Positions 8,305 through 15,967 of a stretch of DNA of 54,627 bases are shown here, in pieces (within the stretch, counting starts at the first letter, position 1; each line of letters begins with the position of its first letter). Position numbers and translations under genes: made by a program. Origin of the DNA: Burkholderiales bacterium (GTDB lineage Bacteria > Pseudomonadota > Gammaproteobacteria > Burkholderiales > Ga0077523); contig JAIEQG010000040.1 in NCBI GenBank assembly GCA_019747905.1, forward strand, positions 66,403-121,029, written 5' to 3'. The notes under the pieces were generated by a model that was given only the letters and a program-made list of their open reading frames with translations, ran no database searches and was not told the origin of the DNA.

Positions 8305-9711
8305 CTAGTGCATCCCGTAGAACGATACCGGTACCACGCCGTCGCGTGGCCGGCCGATGTTGGCGAAGTGTGCGTGCCGATCGGGCATCTCGTCCACCAC
8401 GACCAGCCGGTGCAGGCGGCGGCCCCAGGCGGTGGCGTAGTTGCCGAGCGTCTTGCCGACGTTGGCCTCGAGCAGCAGCACCAGCGGTCCAACCGCGCCC
8501 GGTGCGCGATCCAGTGCCTGGCCGAGGTGCTCGCCCAGGCGCTTCACGACATCCTGCCCGGGCGCTTTCCCGAGCAACTGGATGCACGCCCCCTGCGCGT
8601 GCCGGCGAGCCAGCACGACGGCGTCGCCGATCGCCGTGAGGTCGGCATCGAGCGCGAGGCGCGCGACGACCGGCAGGTCGCGCAGGGGCAGGATACCGGT
8701 ATCGGGCAGGAACAGCGTCGCGCCGGAGACTTCGGTGCTGTGCAAGGCCAATCCGTACACCGTGGCGCGTCCGCGCTGTTCCGGGATGAGCGCGGCGAGG
8801 TCGCGCGCGAGCACTGGCGATCGTGCGATCCGCAATGCGAGATCGATGCCGAGGTCGCCGAAGTGCGTCGTGCCGGGCATGGGCTCTCCGGCAGCATGCC
8901 GGTAGAGCAGTTCGCCGACCCCGCCCGAGAAGGTGATCGAAGCATCCGTTGCGCCGGGGAACGGTACCTGCTCGTGCATACGACCGACGTCCGTGGCGAA
9001 GAACTTGCGGTTGCCGCTCACGCTGGCTTCCAGCGCGCTGGCGTACCAGTCGAGTATCGCGGTCAGCGAGCCATGATCCAGCGTGTCGCCCGCTTGATGG
9101 TGCAGTCCGAGCGCCTCCAGCAAGGCACGGCCGTGACGAGAGATGGCCGTCAGCCGGTAAGTGCCGGGCTGCACCTGGAAGTGGCGCGCGCCGATGAAGT
9201 GGCAGCCGGTGGCGAGCACGTCGCCGTTCAACCCCAGCGCAGGATTGGTGGTGCCACCCCCGATGTCGAGATTGAGGATCGGTCGGTCCGCGTGCAGGCG
9301 ACTCAAGGTGGCGCAACTGCCCATGAACGCGAGCCAGGATTCGAGGCAGGGGTCGTCGGCCGTCGCGACCACCGCTTCCCCGAGGCGGTCGCCCACCGCG
9401 CGGGCGATGATGGCGGCGTTGTCGCGCAGCGCGGCGAGGCCGGTAATGATGGTGCCGCCGGCGAAGAAGTCTTTCGGTGCGAGGCCGCTGGAGGCGAACC
9501 AGCGATCGAGCAGCGCATCGACCGCCTTCGCGTCGATATCGTCGTCGTGAAACGGGGTGAACACGGGCTCGGGGCGATAGACGATCTCCGGGGATTCGAG
9601 CTCCATGCGGCCAGTCACGCTGTGGTGGCCGACGCGCGCTCGTGCCACCAACGCGCTGCTGGTCGTGGAACCGAAGTCGAGACCGATCAAGTGCACGGCG
9701 CTTCGAACCAT
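8305..9711 (-). CDS. eutA: Ethanolamine ammonia-lyase reactivating factor EutA
   Basis: A 468-aa actin/Hsp70-fold ATPase that exchanges damaged cobalamin from inactivated ethanolamine ammonia-lyase. The phosphate-1-like motif IGLDFGSTTSSAL is at residues 9-21, and an ATPase phosphate-2-like motif LDIGGGTTN follows. The C-terminus contains the family-typical LVLLLEANVGKTLGNY. The ATG at 9711 lies 4 nt downstream of the kinase stop and the gene ends 5 nt before eutBC, indicating one operon. The longer open frame upstream overlaps the kinase and is rejected. The neighbour supports the assignment strongly. Confidence 0.92.
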   Translation of the reverse strand: MVRSAVHLIGLDFGSTTSSALVARARVGHHSVTGRMELESPEIVYRPEPVFTPFHDDDIDAKAVDALLDRWFASSGLAPKDFFAGGTIITGLAALRDNAAIIARAVGDRLGEAVVATADDPCLESWLAFMGSCATLSRLHADRPILNLDIGGGTTNPALGLNGDVLATGCHFIGARHFQVQPGTYRLTAISRHGRALLEALGLHHQAGDTLDHGSLTAILDWYASALEASVSGNRKFFATDVGRMHEQVPFPGATDASITFSGGVGELLYRHAAGEPMPGTTHFGDLGIDLALRIARSPVLARDLAALIPEQRGRATVYGLALHSTEVSGATLFLPDTGILPLRDLPVVARLALDADLTAIGDAVVLARRHAQGACIQLLGKAPGQDVVKRLGEHLGQALDRAPGAVGPLVLLLEANVGKTLGNYATAWGRRLHRLVVVDEMPDRHAHFANIGRPRDGVVPVSFYGMH

Positions 9712-9715
9712 GGCG

Positions 9716-11170
9716 TCAGGCCGTGCGCCAACGCCGTGCGCGCTCGACTGCGTCGGCGAAACGCGCGTGCAGTTCCGGTGCCAACGGGACTTCGGGCTCG
9801 ACGACACGGTCCGGCGGTGCCACGGGCGGCAGCGTTTCCACGGGCCCGAAACCGGCGCCGATGAAGGCGAACTGCGCGCAACCGAGCCCCGTGAGATCGG
9901 GCGTGGAGGGGACCACGACGGTACGGCCGAGTGCACGAGCGAGGAAGGCACAGAAGTAGGGATTGAGCGACAGGCCGCCATCGATCGACACGGTCGGTGC
10001 GAGCGGCACCCGTTCGTCCATCGCAGTCAGCGCCTGAGCGCTGCGCAACGCGACGCCCTCGAGCACGGCCTGGACCATGTCGAGCCGGGTCGTGTCGAGG
10101 CCCATACCCAGCCAGAGACCGGCCGCCGAACGATCCCAGTACGGACAGGCGAGACCCGACAGCGCCGGTACGAAGGCAAGGCCGCGTTCGAGCGCACTCG
10201 GCCCGGCGAGGTCCCGCAGTTCCCGGAAGTTCGCGAAGAGGCCGAGTCGCCTTGCCCAATCGAGCGCCGAAGCGGCGTTGAAGACCCCGCCGTCGATCGC
10301 GTAAGTGGTCCGCAAACCAAGGCGCCACGCGACGGTCGGCAGGATGCCGGCATCGGGCGCAGCGACGGGGGCATCGCCCGCGACTGCCAACGCGAACGCG
10401 CCGGTACCGAAGGTGATCTTCACCTGCCCGGGCGCGTGGCAGCCGTGTCCGAACAGCGCCGCCTGCTGGTCCACCATGCTCGCGACCAACGGGATGCGCG
10501 TGCCGGTGATCGCGCCATGGTCGAAGACCGTGGGGCGGATCGGCGGGAGCAGTTCCATGGGCACGTCGAACAGACGGCAGAGCTCCGGATCCCATTGCCC
10601 GGTGGCAAGATTCATGAGGCTGGTGCGCGACGCCGTGGTCACGTCAGTCGCGTAGGTCCCGCACAGCCGGTCGAGAAAATACGCATCGCTGGTAGCGAGT
10701 CGCAGTCGACCTTGGCCGGCGAGCGATCGCGCTTCAGGTACATGATCGAGGATCCAGCGCAGTTTCGTCGCGGAGAAGTACGCGTCGAGCGGCAGACCGG
10801 CGCGCGCCAGGGTCAGTGCTTCCGCGCCCTCGGCCTTCAGCCGATCGATGGCCGGTTGGGTGCGGTTGTCCTGCCACACGATCGCGTTGCAGATCGGTTC
10901 GCCCGTCGCGCCGTCCCAGGCGATCACCGTCTCGCCCTGGTTGGCGATGGCCAGTGCATCCGCCCCTTGCGCGTAGTCGAGGCACTGGCGGATGTTCGCG
11001 AGCAGCTCGCGCGGATCGTGTTCGACCCGACCGGCCTGCGGGTAGTGTTGGCGATGCTCCACCGAGAACATGGGCTGGAAGGTGCCGTCCAGGAACAGCT
11101 GGTGCGCCTTGGTGGCCGTGGTGCCCTGGTCGATGGCGACCACGAAACGCGGATGATCTTCTTCGGCCAT
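9716..11170 (-). CDS. FGGY-family carbohydrate kinase, glycerol kinase-like
   Basis: A 484-aa sugar/polyol kinase of the FGGY family. The N-terminal phosphate-binding motif AIDQGTTATKA is at residues 12-22. NQGETVIAWD and IVWQDNRT match the glycerol-kinase branch, and KITFGTGAFAL and TVSIDGGLSLNPY form the C-terminal ATPase fold. It is slightly shorter than the roughly 500-aa E. coli GlpK. It lies between a GlpB-like FAD protein (7-nt gap) and eutA (4-nt gap). With the two FAD dehydrogenase genes upstream it recreates a glycerol to glycerol-3-phosphate to dihydroxyacetone-phosphate module. Another polyol or an amino alcohol as substrate cannot be excluded. Confidence 0.87.
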   Translation of the reverse strand: MAEEDHPRFVVAIDQGTTATKAHQLFLDGTFQPMFSVEHRQHYPQAGRVEHDPRELLANIRQCLDYAQGADALAIANQGETVIAWDGATGEPICNAIVWQDNRTQPAIDRLKAEGAEALTLARAGLPLDAYFSATKLRWILDHVPEARSLAGQGRLRLATSDAYFLDRLCGTYATDVTTASRTSLMNLATGQWDPELCRLFDVPMELLPPIRPTVFDHGAITGTRIPLVASMVDQQAALFGHGCHAPGQVKITFGTGAFALAVAGDAPVAAPDAGILPTVAWRLGLRTTYAIDGGVFNAASALDWARRLGLFANFRELRDLAGPSALERGLAFVPALSGLACPYWDRSAAGLWLGMGLDTTRLDMVQAVLEGVALRSAQALTAMDERVPLAPTVSIDGGLSLNPYFCAFLARALGRTVVVPSTPDLTGLGCAQFAFIGAGFGPVETLPPVAPPDRVVEPEVPLAPELHARFADAVERARRWRTA

Positions 11171-11176
11171 GGTGGT

Positions 11177-12403
11177 TCAGGAGTGCGCCGACTCGGCGAA
11201 ATCCACGGCGAGCGATTCGGTGCTGCCGAGGTGCGTGGTGTCGAACGGCAGGTCGATGCGACGCTCGGGCAGGAAGCGGCGCTCCTGGTTCCAAACGACG
11301 CGCTTGCCCGCGAGCACCCGCAGGCAACCGCGCGTCGCGTGCACCATGCGTGCATTGAAGGGCAGGGCGGCAGGCAGCGGTGCGGGTGCCGCAAGGCGTT
11401 GCGGACAGACGTAGCGCACCGGGGACTGGGGCTCGAGGGCGATCAGGCGCGTGGCCGCGGGCAAGGCACCGTGCAGACTTGCTGCGATGGCGTGCGCTAC
11501 GGCGCGACCCTCGCCCCACGCAGTCCAGGAAGCTTCCACCGGGCGCAGGAGATTTCCCGCCACGAAGTAGTCGGGATCGCTGCAGCGGCCGTACTGATCC
11601 ACGACCGGCCCGCCGGTGCCGGCGTCGAGGGCGATGTGACTTACCTTCACGATGGCGGCCTCGGGCACGAAGCGTCCGGTGAAGACCACGCCGTCGCACG
11701 CGAGCACCGAACGCTCGCCCTCGCGTTCGATCTCGACGCCGGTCACGGTGCGCGTTCCGTGGATCGCGACGACGCGGGTGCGCGTCAGGACCCGGGTGGC
11801 GAACGCGATGCGCGCGATCCAGTCGCCAGGGGCTGGCGCCATCACGTGGTCGCCCGGTTCGATCATCGCGACCGGCTTGATGCCGGCATGGCGCATCGTG
11901 AGCAGATTGGAGAACGCGACGAGCTCCGTGCCCACGATCACGGCGCGCTTGCAGGGTTGCGTCCGCGCGAGGTACACGAGTTGCTGCAGGGCGCCGGTGG
12001 TGAATACGCCCCAGGGCCGGCTGCCGGAGACGAGGCGCGCCGATCGCGGTGTCTCGCGCGTGCCGAGGGCGAGCAACACGCGGCGGCCGGTGATCGTTGC
12101 CTGGCCTTCCGGCGACACGGTGTGGACGTGGCCGCCGGGTTCGAGCGAGAGCGCGGTGGTGCCGGTGCGGACATCGATGCCCGCGGCCGCCTGTACCAGG
12201 CGCTTCGCATACGAAGGGCCGCTGAGGACCCGCCGGAACTCCTTCCAGCCGAAGCCGAGGTGACCGCAGTGCCGCGGGACGCCGCCGGCCTGCTGCTCCC
12301 GTTCGATGACCACGACGTCACGGACGCCAAGGCGCTTCAACTCCACAGCCGCTGCGAGGCCTGCGGGTCCGGCGCCGAGAATGAGGACGTCGTGGGTGGT
12401 CAT
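11177..12403 (-). CDS. FAD-dependent oxidoreductase (GlpB/opine-oxidase-A-like)
   Basis: A 408-aa flavoprotein with an N-terminal dinucleotide fold (LILGAGPAGLAAAVEL, residues 6-21), a flavin-associated HCGHLGF segment and a second nucleotide-binding region near AVIVGTELVAF. This two-dinucleotide-fold architecture is seen in anaerobic glycerol-3-phosphate dehydrogenase GlpB-like, opine oxidase and hydroxyproline dehydrogenase small-partner proteins. It acts with GlpA-like partners, and one lies immediately upstream at 12551-13939. The start at 12403 (MTTHDV) is chosen because the longer frame is translated repeat sequence. Electron transfer from the substrate dehydrogenase to a further acceptor is the probable role. 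Confidence 0.82.
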   Translation of the reverse strand: MTTHDVLILGAGPAGLAAAVELKRLGVRDVVVIEREQQAGGVPRHCGHLGFGWKEFRRVLSGPSYAKRLVQAAAGIDVRTGTTALSLEPGGHVHTVSPEGQATITGRRVLLALGTRETPRSARLVSGSRPWGVFTTGALQQLVYLARTQPCKRAVIVGTELVAFSNLLTMRHAGIKPVAMIEPGDHVMAPAPGDWIARIAFATRVLTRTRVVAIHGTRTVTGVEIEREGERSVLACDGVVFTGRFVPEAAIVKVSHIALDAGTGGPVVDQYGRCSDPDYFVAGNLLRPVEASWTAWGEGRAVAHAIAASLHGALPAATRLIALEPQSPVRYVCPQRLAAPAPLPAALPFNARMVHATRGCLRVLAGKRVVWNQERRFLPERRIDLPFDTTHLGSTESLAVDFAESAHS

Positions 12404-12429
12404 CGGGATATGACTGGTTGGCGCCGGAA

Positions 12430-12544
12430 CAGCTTGAAACACGAAGGACACGAAGAGCACGAAGGCCACAAAGGAAAGAGAACCGCAGGCACGGGGTTCC
12501 TTCGTGCTCCTTCGTGTCCTTGGTGTCCTTCGTGTTTCAAGCTG
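12430..12544. repeat. Long inverted repeat (ACGAAGGACACGAAG type), copy 2
   Basis: The outer 22 bp of the arms (12430-12451 and 12523-12544) are perfect reverse complements, starting CAGCTTGAAACACGAAGG on the left. Further inward the arms carry repeated CACGAAG words. It forms the whole spacer between the GlpA-like and GlpB-like genes. The cruciform or RNA hairpin could affect expression between the two. Confidence 0.9.
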
Positions 12545-12550
12545 TTGTCC

Positions 12551-13939
12551 TCACCGCTCTTCGATCGCCGCCGGCACATCCGTCAGCCGCCCTGCGGCCA
12601 GCTGCGCCACGCGCCAGCTGCAATAGAACCCCTGACAACGCCCCATCATGCAGCGCGTGCGACGCTTGAGGCCGCCGAGGTCGCCCGCAGGTAGAGGGCC
12701 GCTCAGTGCCGCCTCGATTTCGTGCCGCGTCACCAGCTCGCAATGACAGACGATCTCGCCGGCATCGGGCTCCTGCCAGCGTCGCGGCCGTTCTTCGCAC
12801 AGGTTGGGCACGGGAGTCCAGATGGGTTCGGCGGTCCAGTCCAGGGCGCCGAAATGCTGCGCGTACAGGTCGGCCACGTGCTGCGCGATCCCGAGCGCTG
12901 ACGTGAGGCCGGTGGAACGAATGCCGCCCACGGTGATCCAGCTGCGGTCGGGCAAGGCCTCGATCTGATAGTCCTTGAACTGCGTGGCCGGTCGCAACCC
13001 GGCGTATACGGCATTGACGGTGTGGTTTGCCAAGGCGGGCACGAGAGTGCGCGCCCGTTCGATGAGGCGTTCCAGCGCATCCTCGTCGACCGTCGCCACG
13101 TCGCGCGCCTCCTGATCCTCGGCCGTTGGTCCGATCAGCAGGTTACCGTAGGCGGTCGGGCAGACGAGTACGCCCTTGGTGCGTGCCGTCGGCACCGGCA
13201 GCACGATGGAATAGACCAGCTCGCGCGCCGGTTTGTCGAACACGACGAACTGACCCTTGCGCGGCCGGATCTCGAACGGTGCCGGACGCGCGATCGATTC
13301 GATCTGGTCGCCATACAGCCCGGCCGCGTTGATGACGACGCGGGCGGTGATCTCACCGGTGGTTGTCGCGAGCAGCCAATGATCGTCTTCGCGCTCGCCG
13401 CCCTGGACCTCGGTGCTGCGGCGGACGATGGCCCCGTGGGCCAGGGCCTGATGAGCGTACGCGAGCGGTGCGGACCACGGGTCGATCACGTGTTCGCCGG
13501 GAATCAGTACCGCACCCAGCGCGCCAGGGGCGAGATTGGGTTCGCGTGCATACAGTTCGGCAGTGTCGATGAGCCGAACGTCGGTGACATGGTTGGCGTG
13601 CGCCTGTTCGACGATCGCCGGCAACTTCACCAGTTCCTCGTCGTTCCACGCCACCACGATGCCGCCGGTTTCCACGAGCGGCAGGTTGAGCGGCACCCGA
13701 ATGTCGAGGTATTCGCGATAGCCGGCACGCATGCACGCGAGTTCCAGGCTGTTCGCTGGGGCATCGAAACCGGTGTGCAGCAAGGCACTGTTGCCCTTGC
13801 TCGCACCGGCCAGGAGGTCGGCGCTGCGTTCCAGCAGGACGCACTCGGCACCGCCGAGGGCGAGGCGGCGCAGGATGGCACACCCGACGACGCCGCCGCC
13901 TATCACGGCGACGTCGAAGAGCGGTGCTGGTGGTTCCAT
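12551..13939 (-). CDS. FAD-dependent dehydrogenase with C-terminal BFD-like [2Fe-2S] domain (GlpA-like)
   Basis: A 462-aa flavoprotein. Residues 8-25 carry the FAD dinucleotide fold (DVAVIGGGVVGCAILRRL), followed by the DAO-family body (LHTGFDAP, VINAAGLYGD). The last 80 residues carry a bacterioferritin-ferredoxin-like iron-sulfur domain with four Cys in CHC and TRCMMGRC spacing. The combination matches anaerobic glycerol-3-phosphate dehydrogenase GlpA and related amino-acid/opine oxidases. The downstream GlpB-like protein and glycerol-kinase-like gene favour glycerol-3-phosphate oxidation. It precedes the GlpB-like gene by a 147-nt gap filled by an inverted repeat. Substrate remains inferred. 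Confidence 0.85.
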   Translation of the reverse strand: MEPPAPLFDVAVIGGGVVGCAILRRLALGGAECVLLERSADLLAGASKGNSALLHTGFDAPANSLELACMRAGYREYLDIRVPLNLPLVETGGIVVAWNDEELVKLPAIVEQAHANHVTDVRLIDTAELYAREPNLAPGALGAVLIPGEHVIDPWSAPLAYAHQALAHGAIVRRSTEVQGGEREDDHWLLATTTGEITARVVINAAGLYGDQIESIARPAPFEIRPRKGQFVVFDKPARELVYSIVLPVPTARTKGVLVCPTAYGNLLIGPTAEDQEARDVATVDEDALERLIERARTLVPALANHTVNAVYAGLRPATQFKDYQIEALPDRSWITVGGIRSTGLTSALGIAQHVADLYAQHFGALDWTAEPIWTPVPNLCEERPRRWQEPDAGEIVCHCELVTRHEIEAALSGPLPAGDLGGLKRRTRCMMGRCQGFYCSWRVAQLAAGRLTDVPAAIEER

Positions 13940-14077
13940 GGTCGGGTGGACCGCGGCGGGTCGAGGTGAGTTTCGCGTCCAGCATAAACAAAGAGCGGGG
14001 CAGAAGTCCCCGAACCGCGACCGCCATGTGCGTGCCTACATGGCCGGCTTCCAGCGTCGATTCGCCTGACCGTCGAT

Positions 14078-14096
14078 CCCCGCGCGCTGCGCGGGG
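14078..14096. terminator. GC hairpin between permease and GlpA-like gene
   Basis: A perfect 8-bp stem (CCCCGCGC / GCGCGGGG) with a 3-nt loop lies in the 215-bp gap between the permease and the GlpA-like gene. No U-tract follows on the minus strand, so it may be a transcript-processing or attenuation hairpin rather than a terminator. I see no gene in the gap. Confidence 0.3.
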
Positions 14097-14154
14097 CTCC
14101 TCGCCGGGTGGCTCACGCCGCGAGCCCCGCCTCTGATGAACGCCGAATGGAAGT

Positions 14155-15738
14155 TCAGGCGACGCCGACGGCTTTCTCCGCTGCCGCGATTTCGGCCTGA
14201 CGTTTCGCGATCATGTCACCGATGGGGGGACCCTGGAAGCGCCGGGATTCCATGGCGATCCAGAAAATCGCCATGGCGACCAGCAGCCCGACGATGAGAT
14301 AACCCACCTTCTCGTTGGGGGGCTGAACGCCTACGAAGATCAGCAGCGCGCAGCCGATGATGGCGAGGACGCTGACCAGCTTCGATGCGGCCCCGAGCTG
14401 GAACGGCCCCTTCGCGGTCCACTTGCCGTTTATCTCGGCCCGCAGGCCGGCGGCGATGGGCAGGATGTACGAGATGTACAGGAACACCGCGCAACCGGTC
14501 GACAGCACCACGAAGGCATCGCCGTACAGAGTGGCGATGATCGACAGGATGGCACCCCACCAGATCGCATTCACCGGCGTGCGGTGCTTGCGGCTCACGT
14601 GCTTAAGCGCACGCGAGAAGGGCAGGCCACCGTCGCGCGAGAACGCGAACATCATGCGCGACGTCGATGTGAGTCCGGCCAACGCGCAGATGTAGTTGGC
14701 GATGACGATGGCGATGATCAGGATGTCCTTGAAGATCTTCGGCATCGGCGACTGCTGCATGAGCCAGGGGAATGCGTTCCAGCCCTGCTTGGCGCCTTCC
14801 TCGATGCTGGGCATCGCGAGGATGAAGGCACACAGCATCACGTAGCCGAACAGGAACGACCAGAACACGGAATGGATCATGCCGCGCGGCGCCGACCGGG
14901 CGGCATCGCGCGTCTCCTCGGCGGTATGTGCGGACGCGTCGAAACCGGTCACCGTGTAGACGCCCTGCAGCAACCCCAGCAGGAATATGAAGGGGAGCGA
15001 CTGGATGGCGGTCGGCCAGACGCTGCCGCCGGCTTCACCCGAGAAGTTGCTGAAGGTGAACAGGCGCGAGAAATCCAGGCTGGGCGCATAGAACACCAGC
15101 CCGAGCGTCAGCAGTACCGCTGCGACGAAGATGAGATACCCGCTGAAATCGGTGAGGATGGTGGTGGCACGGATGCCGACGTGATTCAACCAGGCCTGCG
15201 TGATGGTGATGGCGGCGATGAAGATGGTCTGGGTCCACCAGCCGCGGTCGAGCGGCGCTTCCGTGACCCAGCCCAGTGCCTTGATGTCCAGGCCCATCAC
15301 TTCGCCGAGGAACAGGTCGCGGAACAGCAGGAACACGCCGAAGTTGACCGACGACACCACGAACAGCAATCCCAGCAGGTTGAACCAGGCGGCGACCCAG
15401 CCGTAGCCGCGCCCGCCCAGGAGGGAAGCCCAGTGGTAGATGCCGCCGGCGGTGGGATAGGCCGATGCGATCTGTCCCATCGCCGCCGCCACCAGCAGCG
15501 CGAACAGGCATGCGAGCGGCCAACCGTAGCCCACCGACGCACCGCCCGCCGCGCTCAGCGACAGCGGGAACGCGGTGATGCCGCCCGCCAGAATGCAGAT
15601 GATCGAGAACGAGATCGCGAAGTTCTGGAACGCACCCATGCGGCGCGACAGCTCCTGGGCATAGCCCATGCTGTGCAGCGTCTTGACGTCATCGTCGTGG
15701 GCGGCACTCTGCTCGTAGTGCTTGCTGGAATCGGCCAT
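14155..15738 (-). CDS. APC-superfamily amino acid/polyamine/choline-type permease
   Basis: A 527-aa integral membrane transporter with about 12 hydrophobic helices. The N-terminal signature RRMGAFQNFAISFSIICIL and GGITAFPLSL match the amino acid/choline transporter branch of the APC superfamily (GABA, choline, ethanolamine permease relatives). FDASAHTAEET near the middle is also typical. The ATG at 15738 has a GAGAGA ribosome-binding site; a longer frame starting at 15837 lacks support. As the first gene of the minus-strand catabolic block it probably imports the amine or amino alcohol degraded downstream. The 229 bases upstream (15739-15967) contain no gene and no recognisable cobalamin riboswitch. 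Confidence 0.88.
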   Translation of the reverse strand: MADSSKHYEQSAAHDDDVKTLHSMGYAQELSRRMGAFQNFAISFSIICILAGGITAFPLSLSAAGGASVGYGWPLACLFALLVAAAMGQIASAYPTAGGIYHWASLLGGRGYGWVAAWFNLLGLLFVVSSVNFGVFLLFRDLFLGEVMGLDIKALGWVTEAPLDRGWWTQTIFIAAITITQAWLNHVGIRATTILTDFSGYLIFVAAVLLTLGLVFYAPSLDFSRLFTFSNFSGEAGGSVWPTAIQSLPFIFLLGLLQGVYTVTGFDASAHTAEETRDAARSAPRGMIHSVFWSFLFGYVMLCAFILAMPSIEEGAKQGWNAFPWLMQQSPMPKIFKDILIIAIVIANYICALAGLTSTSRMMFAFSRDGGLPFSRALKHVSRKHRTPVNAIWWGAILSIIATLYGDAFVVLSTGCAVFLYISYILPIAAGLRAEINGKWTAKGPFQLGAASKLVSVLAIIGCALLIFVGVQPPNEKVGYLIVGLLVAMAIFWIAMESRRFQGPPIGDMIAKRQAEIAAAEKAVGVA

Positions 15739-15967
15739 GGTCTCTCTCGTTTGGTTGTGGGCGGGTCCGTCACCCCCGAACCCGGCACGGCTAGCAGCGA
15801 TTGCCATGCCGGGCACGGCCGGCCCCTTCCGGATCATGCCAACGGCGTATTCGCGCTGTAAAGGTGCGGTGCATCATGAACTTGGCACGATGGGTGGTGC
15901 GGGTCGATGCCTGCGTCATGCACGCCGCGCAGGCGGACCTGCGGTCGGCGTGCACGGTAATGGGGCA

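Noticed and set aside
6098..9711. Bacterial microcompartment eut operon
   Set aside because: No shell protein, EutG, EutE or EutD-like gene lies near; the neighbours are glycerol-type and gamma-glutamyl pathway genes.
9605..12694. Very long plus-strand open frame opposite eutA, the kinase and FAD genes
   Set aside because: It is the antisense shadow of well-supported minus-strand genes in GC-rich DNA; its translation shows no domain and an Arg/Gly/His-rich composition.
15739..15967. Cobalamin riboswitch or sigma-54 promoter upstream of the permease
   Set aside because: No B12-box-like core was found and a TGGCAC motif there lacks a correctly spaced GC partner.
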